NCBI GenBank assembly: GCA_023439505.1
Contig: JAEXNR010000001.1
Location: 1 to 64,000, forward strand
From: Bacillota bacterium
GTDB taxonomy: Bacteria; Bacillota; Clostridia; Lachnospirales; Lachnospiraceae
Length of the DNA stretch: 64,000 nucleotides
Direction of reading: 5' to 3'
The notes under the pieces are model-generated. The model saw only the letters and a program-made list of their open reading frames with translations. It had not been told where the DNA came from and searched no databases. Below are positions 1 through 8,420 of this stretch, piece after piece. The stretch's first letter is position 1, and every line of letters starts with the position of its first letter. Position numbers and translations under genes: made by a program.

Positions 1-2
1 CA

Positions 3-2156
3 GCCGCCGTGCAAGTCTATGTAAACGACCTGCTTACCGGGGATGCCGCAGGAGTAACCGCAACCGTTACCTACAACAGCGAAACAGGTAAGTATGATGT
101 TGCCATCTCTAAGGGCAGCGAGAACGAAAGCAAGAGCATTTCCATGACCGTGAATACCGCATCTGACCCGGATGCTGCTACCGTCGCCGGAGCGAAAACT
201 GCCGCGCAAAGTGCAAGCTACGCAGATCTGACCCAAGCGGCTGCAACGGATGAGAATGCAATTAGAACGGCACTTATAAATACCGCCGTAACGGCAGTCA
301 ATAATAGCGGCGTTACTGTCAACATCAATGAGCGTGACTATACCCCACCGACTGCCGGAACTTCCGCAAATCCCAGCGGTACAGATGGCAGCTATACCTT
401 TACCGTTACGGTATCCAAAGGCACTCAAAGTGAAACAACCGAGCAGAAAACCATTACCATAACGGCAACACCTTACATTCCGCCGGTCATAGTACCGACA
501 ACAACACCAACCCAAACGCCGGAGCCTGTCGGAGAGCAGATAACGGTTGACGTTAAACAAGGTGATTCTGATCATACAATTTCACAGATGATAATCAAAC
601 GTACCACTGATTCTAAGGGAAATAAATCAGATACATTGACCTATAATGAAGAACAAGCCAAAGAAACAATTGATAAATTAAAGAAGGACGGAAAAGATAC
701 CGCAAGAATTGTGATTCCGTATCAAACGGATGAGATATCGGAAACCACTGTTAAGATATCTATAAATTCCCTTGGCTTACTAAAAGCAGGTGGCATAAAT
801 CTTCAGATTGATACGGAGGAAGCAAATCTTTATATTCCTAAGGAGTCCCTGGAGAAGGTGAACGAAGGTTTCTATGACGATATTCACTTTAAGTTCGTGC
901 CGTTAAAAGAGGAAGAACAAAAGAATGAGATTGCAAAACGAGCCTTACTTGAAGCCGTTAATAGATCCGAAGAAGCAAGCAGTGCTGCTGTGATTGGCGT
1001 ACCTATAACAATTGAAACAAATATGCCATACACTTCGATGGATATTACTCTTGCGTTAAAAGGCGCGGACCTTCCCACCGATCCGACGGAAAGAGAAGCC
1101 TTTCTTGAACACTTGGCGATTTATATTGAGCATAATGACGGGGATAAGGAATTAATTAAGGGAGAGCTTGTAGACTTTAAGACCGGAGTACCGGGAATTA
1201 AGTTCCATATATCGAAATTCGGCACCTGTACCATCATCCGGACAGAGACCTTGAAAAATCTTCCAGACGCGGTCAAATCCACCGGCTGTGATGTGACAAA
1301 AGTAATTGTACCGTCAAAAGCGGCTATCACTAAGAATAAGATATCGGCTACGGTTGCGAATGAGAAATCCAGTCTGGTCATTAAGGTGGACGCGAGTGTC
1401 AATGCCTCTTGGAAATTATACAGCGACAAGGCATGCACGAAGGTATTGAAGCAAAATGAACTAAAGCTTAAGGTTGGTGAAAATAAAGCGTATATTAAGG
1501 TAACAGCCGAGGATGGAAAATCAAGTAAGATATACCCCCTTACAATTACCCGAAAAGAAGCTCCCAGGAAATTAATCATTATAGCTACCAAATATGATTT
1601 TGCAGATGCATTTGTGGCAGGGGTTCTGGCCGACCAGAGAAAGGGTAAGGTTGTCAGCACCGGTATCACAGAAAGTGATGCGAAAAAAATGGTGGCTTAT
1701 ATCAAAAAAAATTATACAAAGCAGGATCAAATCTACATTATAGGTTTAGGTCAGGCGGTTTATAAGGATCTTGAAAAAATGCTGAAGAAGGAGGGGTATA
1801 ACTCTATCATTCATATCGGCGGCAAGGACAAGTATGAAACAGCAAAGTTAGTAGCAGATAAGGTGATACGTTCGAAAGAAGCCAAGGTAGTTCTTGTTAA
1901 CGGAGAGGTGAAACCAAAGGATGCTGAAAACATTCGGGCAGTTTGTGCCGAACTGGGTTATCCTATTTTGTTTGTGAAAAGTGGCACTTTGACCTCCTAT
2001 ACTGCAGAGGCGTTAAAGAAGATTGATCCGACTCAGGTATATGTTGTTGGCGATAGTTCGCAAATCAGCAGTAAGGTATTGAAGGAAATCACGAAAGAAC
2101 TTGGAATAAGCAGTAAAAATATAATAAGAATAAATACTGGCAAGGCTATCAAATAG
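3..2156 (+). CDS. Cell-surface protein with C-terminal cell-wall-binding repeats, 5' truncated
   Basis: The reading frame is open to the window edge, so the gene begins upstream; the GTG at 9 is unlikely to be its start. The visible part has two Ala/Thr-rich beta domains (roughly residues 1-155), a Pro/Thr-rich linker (about 155-178), a Lys/Glu-rich middle region, and a C-terminal region (about 515-715) resembling putative cell wall binding repeat 2 (PF04122), with the hallmark GGKDKYETA near residue 610. CWB2 proteins of Clostridia are anchored non-covalently in the wall. The first 480 bases use more GC-rich codons than the rest, suggesting modular assembly. No enzymatic domain is recognised; the role is unknown beyond surface location. 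Confidence 0.75.
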   Translation, partial: AAVQVYVNDLLTGDAAGVTATVTYNSETGKYDVAISKGSENESKSISMTVNTASDPDAATVAGAKTAAQSASYADLTQAAATDENAIRTALINTAVTAVNNSGVTVNINERDYTPPTAGTSANPSGTDGSYTFTVTVSKGTQSETTEQKTITITATPYIPPVIVPTTTPTQTPEPVGEQITVDVKQGDSDHTISQMIIKRTTDSKGNKSDTLTYNEEQAKETIDKLKKDGKDTARIVIPYQTDEISETTVKISINSLGLLKAGGINLQIDTEEANLYIPKESLEKVNEGFYDDIHFKFVPLKEEEQKNEIAKRALLEAVNRSEEASSAAVIGVPITIETNMPYTSMDITLALKGADLPTDPTEREAFLEHLAIYIEHNDGDKELIKGELVDFKTGVPGIKFHISKFGTCTIIRTETLKNLPDAVKSTGCDVTKVIVPSKAAITKNKISATVANEKSSLVIKVDASVNASWKLYSDKACTKVLKQNELKLKVGENKAYIKVTAEDGKSSKIYPLTITRKEAPRKLIIIATKYDFADAFVAGVLADQRKGKVVSTGITESDAKKMVAYIKKNYTKQDQIYIIGLGQAVYKDLEKMLKKEGYNSIIHIGGKDKYETAKLVADKVIRSKEAKVVLVNGEVKPKDAENIRAVCAELGYPILFVKSGTLTSYTAEALKKIDPTQVYVVGDSSQISSKVLKEITKELGISSKNIIRINTGKAIK

Positions 2157-2174
2157 ACAGTATTGGATGATCAA

Positions 2175-2222
2175 AAAATCACCGGAATACCGGATCAAAG
2201 GATCCTGTATTCCGGTGATTTT
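2175..2222. terminator. Bidirectional intrinsic terminator
   Basis: A 16-bp perfect inverted repeat (arms 2175-2190 and 2207-2222) lies between the convergent surface protein and rhomboid genes. The stem can extend inward through GGATC/GATCC past one mismatch. A/T runs on both sides allow it to work in both directions. Confidence 0.85.
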
Positions 2223-2263
2223 CATTATTATTGTATCTCTTTTACCGGAAATGCACCAGGTGA

Positions 2264-2836
2264 TTATCTTCTCCTTCTGCCAATGAAACCAAATGCAGCA
2301 CCACAGACACCCCCCATAATATGCACAATATGAGCGATTCCATCATCATTGCCCATGCCATTCACCACTTCACCGCCAAGGTAAACGATCACGACAAGGA
2401 TAAGAGTAATAGGAATTCCTCCCTCTTCCATCCCGGCAGCAGAGGACAGAACAATCATCATAAATACAATACCGCTTGCCCCAAGCAGGGCACTGTCCGG
2501 GTAAAGGAAGATAAAGATGATGCCTGAGATAAATGCTGTAATCACGATCATTTCAAGGAATAGTTTTGATCCGAATTTTTCTTCCAGCATAGGTCCCAGC
2601 ACCAGAAACAGCACCATATTGCCGGAAAAATGAGACCAGTTTGCATGCCCCAAAACGTGCGTGAATATTCTGATATAAGTAAGCGGATTTGATAAGGATG
2701 CTTTATACGTACAAAATAACAAATTGGTACTAACTCCCTTTGTGATATAGCCAAGGATCAGTACTGCCAGTGAAATCAAGGTAAATGTTAATGTTACCGG
2801 TGAATTATATTGGAATATCCCTATCTTTCTTTTCAT
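2264..2836 (-). CDS. Rhomboid family intramembrane serine protease
   Basis: A 190-residue polytopic membrane protein with about six hydrophobic segments. It carries the rhomboid catalytic GASG (Ser near residue 120) and a late His in a segment reading AHIVHIMGG, as expected for the Ser-His dyad. An H-x-x-x-N element (HFSGN, near 70) matches the oxyanion region of rhomboids. Such enzymes cleave substrates within the membrane; the substrate is unknown here. It ends in a basic RRRR tail. It is convergent with the surface protein and 39 bases downstream of the L,D-transpeptidase in the same direction, so possibly co-transcribed. Confidence 0.88.
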   Translation of the reverse strand: MKRKIGIFQYNSPVTLTFTLISLAVLILGYITKGVSTNLLFCTYKASLSNPLTYIRIFTHVLGHANWSHFSGNMVLFLVLGPMLEEKFGSKLFLEMIVITAFISGIIFIFLYPDSALLGASGIVFMMIVLSSAAGMEEGGIPITLILVVIVYLGGEVVNGMGNDDGIAHIVHIMGGVCGAAFGFIGRRRR

Positions 2837-2875
2837 CCTGAGTTTTCCTCCCTCTTATCAACCCACTGTATGTTA

Positions 2876-4288
2876 TTATTTCTTTGTGTTATCCTCTTCT
2901 TCATAACAGATAATCGGAGTACCCGCTTCTATATTTTCGAATACAATTTCAGCAAGAAATTTCGGTGCATTGATACATCCATGAGAACCGTTTCTCAGAT
3001 ATATTTTTCCTCCGAAAGAATATCTCCAGCTTGCATCATGAAGCCCGATATTTCCGAAAAACGGCATCCAGTATGTCACTTTTGACTCATAATTCGGACC
3101 GACCAGTTCCGCATCTTTTTGTTTATAATTCAACATATAGGTACCTACTACCGTTGCATTTCCCCGATTCGGATTACCTGTTACAACAGGTCCCTGTGTA
3201 ATCAGCTTCCCATCTTTATAGCACCAGAGATGCTGTCTTGTAATATTGATTTCCACATAAGAATTGCCAATTTCATCTTCCCCCCTTGCAAGGGCTTTCT
3301 GAAGATAGACCGGTTCCTTCTCCAACACCTGCCCGCGTTGAATGTCTTGCAGAAGCGTATTGGTCTCTTCTATCCGGTCAATTTTCCACCCGTACAGGCC
3401 GCCATGGACTTCAACGATCTTCCCGGTGGATGCTTTAAATTTTCTGGTAATACCTACCGTATCGTATTTCTTGCTTAAGGTATAGACATAGTGTTTCACT
3501 GCGTCCTGATCAAGTGCGACCTCCAGGTCGTCATCCACACGCAGCCACTCATGGATGATATTGCCATCCAAAATCTCTTTTTGCGTGCCAAAGTTATAAA
3601 TGATTTTAGTGGAAACATATTGATTCAGCAGCTTTTGTGTCTGCTGTGTTTTTTCCGAGTTCCTGATAAAGCGCGGCTTTTCATAGCATTCAGCCTCTTC
3701 CAGATTAAGCTGCAAGCCCCCTCTGGTTATGCTGTTTCGCACAGCTTCCTCCAATTTATCAGGAAGCAGTTTATTTCCCATAACCTCACTGATGATGGAA
3801 TAGGAACCGTTACTATATTGGAAGGAAACATTCTTTGGCGGCATCATGGCCCTGTTAATGCATCGAAGGGACTGGATTCTTTGATCCAGTTTCATCGGAT
3901 CATATTCATATAAATCCTTAATTTCATAAGTATGCTGTTTCCATATTCCCTTTATCCACAGAAATGCATTCTGCTTCCGATAGATCTTTGCAATTTGCTG
4001 CTTCCCGGCATAAGTGATTCCTGCTTCCACTCCCGTGATGGTTTCTGCATCACCATCTCTATCTGATATCTCAAGCTGATATGCTTTTTCATACTTTAAG
4101 GCTATTTCATCTGCTGCTTTAAAAGCCTTTAAGGAAACATCCATTTCATTGATCTTCGTATGAAGATAGAAATGGCTGCTAAAATAAAATGTAATGAAAC
4201 AATAGATCATAATTAAGGAGAAGAATATTATCATTATAATATCCCGTCGTTTCCTTCGAAAAAGCTCTTTGATCTGTAACCGAATCAT
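2876..4288 (-). CDS. L,D-transpeptidase (YkuD family), membrane anchored
   Basis: Predicted to make or exchange 3-3 peptidoglycan crosslinks, or attach proteins to peptidoglycan. The protein has an N-terminal cytoplasmic basic stretch, one signal-anchor helix (about residues 20-40), a long extracellular middle region resembling the peptidoglycan-binding domain often found with YkuD, and a C-terminal YkuD domain with the catalytic SHGCIN motif preceded by a GLHDA segment. A GTG at 4312 adds eight residues; I chose the ATG at 4288, but the ribosome site is weak for either. The tail after the domain is short. Confidence 0.85.
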   Translation of the reverse strand: MIRLQIKELFRRKRRDIIMIIFFSLIMIYCFITFYFSSHFYLHTKINEMDVSLKAFKAADEIALKYEKAYQLEISDRDGDAETITGVEAGITYAGKQQIAKIYRKQNAFLWIKGIWKQHTYEIKDLYEYDPMKLDQRIQSLRCINRAMMPPKNVSFQYSNGSYSIISEVMGNKLLPDKLEEAVRNSITRGGLQLNLEEAECYEKPRFIRNSEKTQQTQKLLNQYVSTKIIYNFGTQKEILDGNIIHEWLRVDDDLEVALDQDAVKHYVYTLSKKYDTVGITRKFKASTGKIVEVHGGLYGWKIDRIEETNTLLQDIQRGQVLEKEPVYLQKALARGEDEIGNSYVEINITRQHLWCYKDGKLITQGPVVTGNPNRGNATVVGTYMLNYKQKDAELVGPNYESKVTYWMPFFGNIGLHDASWRYSFGGKIYLRNGSHGCINAPKFLAEIVFENIEAGTPIICYEEEDNTKK

Positions 4289-4364
4289 ATCAGCATTGCT
4301 ACCTTTAATCACTCATTTACTGTATCATATGTCCGACATCCTGAATTTAATCTATGATCTTATT

Positions 4365-4838
4365 CTATTCTTCCCAGCCCTTGCACACATCTACCCATTC
4401 CCTGTAGTTTGCATATTGCTCCAATTGGGGAATATTAAGTTCAATGGCACTGTTACTGCTCCCGCAGGCAGGAAACACCGTTTCAAACCGTTTCAGTGAT
4501 ACATCAAGATAAACATCTGTATTCTCCGGTATTCCAAAGGGGCAGACACCTCCGACAGCATGTCCTGTATCTTCCAGTACCTCGTCCGGTGTCAGCATTT
4601 TAGCCTTGGTCTGAAACCTGGCTTTATACTTCGCATTATCAATCTTAGCATCTCCTGCTGTGACTATCAGAATGCATTGTGTCCCAACCAGAAATGATAA
4701 TGTTTTGGCGATTCGCTGCGGTTCACAATTTAATGCCATCGCTGCCAGTTCAACGGTTGCACTGGAAACCTCAAATTCCATGATTCTCTCTTCCATATGA
4801 TATTGTTTAAAATACTCTCTTACTTTTTCAATTGCCAT
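4365..4838 (-). CDS. YbaK/ProX-type aminoacyl-tRNA deacylase
   Basis: A 157-residue protein of the YbaK/prolyl-tRNA editing family, which hydrolyses mischarged tRNAs in the cytoplasm. Family features seen: a conserved Lys in the RIAKTLSF segment, the GDAKIDNAKYK segment, and HAVGGVCPFG near residue 92. Length matches single-domain members. It is probably monocistronic, since about 410 bases separate it from the divergent nudC. Confidence 0.87.
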   Translation of the reverse strand: MAIEKVREYFKQYHMEERIMEFEVSSATVELAAMALNCEPQRIAKTLSFLVGTQCILIVTAGDAKIDNAKYKARFQTKAKMLTPDEVLEDTGHAVGGVCPFGIPENTDVYLDVSLKRFETVFPACGSSNSAIELNIPQLEQYANYREWVDVCKGWEE

Positions 4839-5045
4839 ATCATTTCTCCTCTTTCCCTTTTTAGTTATCTGCTTTGATCAATAAAGCTGACAAATAACAA
4901 AAGACTGCTTCTCTTAAGTAATGTTCCTTTTTATCATTCATTTTCAGTTTCTGCCATATCATCTATCATAATGCTCCTGGCTTAAATAGGCAAGCCTCTT
5001 TTCCAACCTCTTTCGGTCTCAAGTGTGGTTGAATTAAGTTGATTT

Positions 5046-5100
5046 AGAATTTGAAATTGAACTGTACGTGTATTACAGAATTTGAAATTGAACTATACGT
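5046..5100. repeat. 24-bp direct repeat in the 4839-5250 intergenic region
   Basis: Two near-identical 24-bp copies (5046-5069 and 5077-5100, one mismatch) are spaced 31 bp apart. Each begins AGAATTTGAAATTGAACT and ends TACGT. The rest of the 410-base gap between ybaK-like and nudC is AT-rich, with several ATTAATATCAAT-like stretches. No gene or confident promoter is seen in it. The repeat may be a regulatory site for either divergent gene, but its function is unknown. Confidence 0.6.
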
Positions 5101-5250
5101 TGACTTTAGGTTCATTCAAGATTATAATTCATATTAATTCATTGATTAATATCAATATATTCTTAGTTTCATCGAATATTTAATATCAATAACATTCTTA
5201 CTAATTGCAATTGCAACTATTCATCCAGACTATAAGAACGGACATAGGAT

Positions 5251-6069
5251 ATGATACAGAATATAGAACCGAAGAAACTACATAACGAATTTGCTCTTAA
5301 AGCAGCCACACCTGACAGCGTTATTTTAGCTTACAGGAATGAAACGATATTATGCAGGAGAACAGATCAGATGCTGACCTTCCCCTTATGGAAGGAGCTG
5401 CATCTGAATGCAGCGGATGCTCGTTATCTTTTCTCCGTGGATGAAACCGAATACTTTCTTTATCAGGGACAGGAAGAACTTTCTTGCGATTGTTTCTCCT
5501 ATGAGAGTGTCAGGATCTTCAGAGAAAGCAAGCCTAAGGATACTGTTTATGCTGGATTTGTGGGGTTTCATTTATACAAATGGTATCGGGATACAAAGTT
5601 TTGCGGAAGATGTTCCGGTTTACTGAAAGCAGATACCAAGGAACGGATGATGTCGTGCCCGGAGTGCGGCAATATCATTTATCCACCGATTGCACCCGCC
5701 ATTATTGTTGCCGTAACAGATGGTGATAAGCTTCTGATGACCAAATACGCAGGAAGAGAATATTCCAATTATGCTTTAATTGCCGGTTTCACAGAAATCG
5801 GAGAAACAATTGAACAGACCGTGGAACGTGAAGTGCTGGAGGAGGTGGGACTTAAGATCAGAAATATCACCTTTTATAAAAGCCAGCCCTGGGCCTATTC
5901 CAATTCCCTTCTCCTTGGATTCTTTGCACAGCTCGATGGGGATCGGGATATTACGCTGGACGAGACGGAGTTATCTGAGGGTCAGTGGTTTTCAAGAGAT
6001 GAAATAGATCTTGAGGAAGATGACCTGTCTCTTACCCGGGAAATGATTATGAAATTCAAACGTGGATAA
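5251..6069 (+). CDS. nudC: NAD(+)/NADH diphosphatase NudC
   Basis: Hydrolyses NADH/NAD to NMNH/NMN plus AMP; family members can also remove NAD caps from RNA. A four-Cys zinc ribbon (CGRC and, 16 residues later, CPEC) lies near residues 119-141, followed by a Nudix domain with a full box GX5EX7REUXEEXGU (starting GFTEIGE). The SQPWAYSNS segment corresponds to the SQPWPFPxS signature that separates NudC from other Nudix enzymes. At 272 residues the length is normal. It is convergent with anfO, sharing one terminator. Confidence 0.92.
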   Translation: MIQNIEPKKLHNEFALKAATPDSVILAYRNETILCRRTDQMLTFPLWKELHLNAADARYLFSVDETEYFLYQGQEELSCDCFSYESVRIFRESKPKDTVYAGFVGFHLYKWYRDTKFCGRCSGLLKADTKERMMSCPECGNIIYPPIAPAIIVAVTDGDKLLMTKYAGREYSNYALIAGFTEIGETIEQTVEREVLEEVGLKIRNITFYKSQPWAYSNSLLLGFFAQLDGDRDITLDETELSEGQWFSRDEIDLEEDDLSLTREMIMKFKRG

Positions 6070-6075
6070 CATAAA

Positions 6076-6113
6076 AAACTCCAACCATAACAAAATCACG
6101 CTGGCTGGAGTTT
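6076..6113. terminator. Terminator between nudC and anfO
   Basis: Inverted repeat AAACTCCAACCA / TGGCTGGAGTTT (arms 6076-6087 and 6102-6113, one imperfect pair) follows the nudC stop by seven bases. A-rich and T-rich flanks suggest it ends transcription of both nudC and the convergent anf operon. Confidence 0.75.
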
Positions 6114-6191
6114 ATTATTTACGACAAGTGAACTGTCTTGCCGGTTCTTCTTGTTTTTGACAGGTAAAGTAAAACAGCTAGTCACGTCTTC

Positions 6192-6842
6192 TTATTCATG
6201 ACAGGTAAAATGGCTTGCCGCCGCATCATCTTGTTTATAAACCTTATGATAAATCCGGACCTTGAGACAGTCCTTAAATTTTTCCACTGTTAGCATAAGC
6301 TTTAATTCTGTCAGATTCTTCTCCAGCCATTTGGGAACATGCTCACATAGAATTTCTAGGCTTTTAAATTCCCGATTTTTTATAAAGGGAAGCAGAATCT
6401 GTTTCGAACTGTAGGAGGTATTCCCTTTCATGACCTCCCTAAGATCTGTATAATAAATACCGGGCTGTGCTTCGTAAATTGCATTATGCTCCAAGGGGAC
6501 TTCCTTTCCGGTTCGCTGATGACGCAAACAGTCTCTGACATCATCCAGAAAATCCTCCGGTAATCCTTTGATTTCCAGCATCGAGATTTGATGTTCTTCA
6601 AAAGCGATATAATGAATTCCTCTGATTCGGTTCACAATTAAAATTCTGCTTTCCATCATCCATTTTCCGATTTCACAAATGCACTCCCGTAATAAGGCAG
6701 CATTCGTGATATTCTGTATGTAATATTTCTTTTCTCTGACAATACTCCATTCCCCATCTGTTTTTGAATAGATTCTCAGTGTACCATCCTGTTCCAGCCC
6801 CGAAGTTTTCCCTTGTTCATCCACCATTACAGCTATCTCCAT
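6192..6842 (-). CDS. anfO: Fe-only nitrogenase accessory protein AnfO
   Basis: Matches the AnfO family (PF09582), found only with iron-only nitrogenase. The N-terminal half has the family pattern: a start like EIAVMVDEQGK, then an acidic/aromatic strand and a segment with SRILIVNRIRGIHYIAFE. AnfO is needed for normal Fe-only nitrogenase activity in some diazotrophs, but its biochemical role is unresolved. Start chosen at 6842, where GGAG sits six bases upstream; an ATG 12 bases earlier has no site. The last gene of the anf operon, 66 bases after the MORN-like gene. The C-terminal tail contains HFTCHE. Confidence 0.85.
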   Translation of the reverse strand: MEIAVMVDEQGKTSGLEQDGTLRIYSKTDGEWSIVREKKYYIQNITNAALLRECICEIGKWMMESRILIVNRIRGIHYIAFEEHQISMLEIKGLPEDFLDDVRDCLRHQRTGKEVPLEHNAIYEAQPGIYYTDLREVMKGNTSYSSKQILLPFIKNREFKSLEILCEHVPKWLEKNLTELKLMLTVEKFKDCLKVRIYHKVYKQDDAAASHFTCHE

Positions 6843-6908
6843 ACTCATCTCCATTCTGCCAAATCAACGCTCTCCGGATTTGTGGCAATCTACATCTTCT
6901 TCCCACCC

Positions 6909-7865
6909 TTACATACAGGCGGCTCCGCAACCGGAACAGTCACTGCCGGGACTGCATTTCTTTTCCATATACGCTCCATCATGCAGAAATAGAAATCTGG
7001 AGTTCTTCAGATTAAAAACCATCTTCTTGGCACAATTGTCGATGATGATTTCATTCTTCTCAAAGGTTATCACAGTTGGTACTTTTACCAGTTCATTGGT
7101 CATCAAATCCAGCTTCAACTGCTGGTAGATTACTGTTCTATTCTTATTTTCATCATTGATCACCACAATATCACTATTGGTACAAAGACAGGACAGCTCA
7201 CCCTCCGAATTGAAGCGAACGGAATTATAATCGGCATCCATTCCAATCGCATGCTGATCAAAGGCAATGATAGTACCGATCTTTGTATTCAGGGACAAGG
7301 GTTTTGCAGGTTCAAAAGATTCCAGAGCTCCGTTTTCATAAAATCGAACTCCAATCCGTACAGGAAGCACTCCTATGGGCGTATTGAGTTCTATGGACTC
7401 CTTCGGCCACAAGATTATACTTTTTAATGCTGAATTCTCATAAAACCGAAGACCGATAATTTTAACAGCAAATTTACCGGCACCGGTATAAAAATCCACT
7501 TTCTCCAGGAGCTGCTCTTCATCTTCCACCGACCAGCCAAAGCCAATTTGCCCATTGCGTGGAAAGATACTGTCAATCTCTCCGGTTTCATAGAAGGTTA
7601 ACAGTTCGGCATCTATGCCGCCCAAAGAGGTTGGGATTTTGGTCTGATTTTCCAAAGTAATACTCTTTAGCGCTCCGCTCTCATAAAAGGAGATTGCTTT
7701 CGTTTCTTTTTTACGCTCATCGGGAGCACCGTACCGGGGGACCAATTTAACATCCTTCCACATAATCTCATTGTACTCCTCCAGAATTGCGCTTTTCAAA
7801 TTCCCTTTCGGATATGCGATATAACTGGTAATTCCCTTTAACTGATACTTTTCCTCAGGTATCAT
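6909..7865 (-). CDS. MORN-like repeat protein with Cys-rich tail, anf operon
   Basis: A protein of 318 residues, with an AGGAGGG site before ATG 7865. At least four degenerate repeats of the type RFYENGALESF/KSI, spaced about 45-60 residues, resemble MORN/YwqK-like beta-hairpin repeats. The last 15 residues hold four cysteines (CSPGSDCSGCGAAC), and a CLC occurs in the middle. No signal peptide or membrane segment is seen, so it is probably cytoplasmic. The Cys tail could bind a metal or Fe-S cluster, which is inference. It lies inside the anf operon between the PPOX-fold gene and anfO, suggesting a nitrogenase accessory role, but the function is unknown. Confidence 0.7.
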   Translation of the reverse strand: MIPEEKYQLKGITSYIAYPKGNLKSAILEEYNEIMWKDVKLVPRYGAPDERKKETKAISFYESGALKSITLENQTKIPTSLGGIDAELLTFYETGEIDSIFPRNGQIGFGWSVEDEEQLLEKVDFYTGAGKFAVKIIGLRFYENSALKSIILWPKESIELNTPIGVLPVRIGVRFYENGALESFEPAKPLSLNTKIGTIIAFDQHAIGMDADYNSVRFNSEGELSCLCTNSDIVVINDENKNRTVIYQQLKLDLMTNELVKVPTVITFEKNEIIIDNCAKKMVFNLKNSRFLFLHDGAYMEKKCSPGSDCSGCGAACM

Positions 7866-7900
7866 TCCATTCCCTCCTTTTCTTCTTTTCCCGCATCCTA

Positions 7901-8419
7901 TCAATGAATGCGACCAGGATCAGCTGCATTTTCCTTGGCTGTAATTTCCTCCGGAATAATCTGATATACAGCGACGGGTCGCTGATCAAGTGAGGAATGA
8001 TAATTTTTCACATAGGAGCCGGATATCTTCCCTTTATAAAATCCTGGCATAAATTTATCTATGATCGCCTGCAATGCCATTGCTTTTTCAGCGGGATCAT
8101 CTATTGGAACAGCTTTACCAAAGATCATCACACTCAAATAGGAAGTATCTGCATGACAGGGCACTTCATCCTCAACAGTTCCGTATTCTTTGAATACAGT
8201 AAAGCTGACGTTGCTATGCTCCATAAGCAGATTATTTTTCTTACCCGATCCCATACCGTGAAAATAAATTTTTCCGTTTTGCCATACATAATTAACCGGA
8301 ACGCAGTATGGATAGTGATCACCGCTGATACCCACAATTCCGATTCTGGCCTCATTCAGAAAACAGTCAATCTTCTTGTGATCCGTACAGTTTCTTTGTA
8401 TATAACGTATTTTTTCCAA
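7901..8419 (-). CDS. Pyridoxamine 5'-phosphate oxidase-fold flavoprotein, NimA-like
   Basis: A 172-residue split-barrel protein of the PNPOx-like superfamily, closest in pattern to NimA/5-nitroimidazole reductase-type proteins. Seen: an N-terminal EARIGIVGISGDHYPYCVPVNYVW strand pair, the IYFHGMGSGKKNNLL segment that contacts FMN phosphate in relatives, and a C-terminal VAVYQIIPEEITAKE strand. Likely binds FMN or heme; its substrate is unknown. It starts one base after the amidotransferase gene stops, so they are translationally coupled, and both sit within the anf operon. Confidence 0.78.
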   Translation of the reverse strand: MEKIRYIQRNCTDHKKIDCFLNEARIGIVGISGDHYPYCVPVNYVWQNGKIYFHGMGSGKKNNLLMEHSNVSFTVFKEYGTVEDEVPCHADTSYLSVMIFGKAVPIDDPAEKAMALQAIIDKFMPGFYKGKISGSYVKNYHSSLDQRPVAVYQIIPEEITAKENAADPGRIH

Positions 8420-8420
8420 C

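Noticed and set aside
9..11. GTG as the true start of the surface protein
   Set aside because: The frame continues upstream to the window edge and there is no ribosome site or signal peptide.
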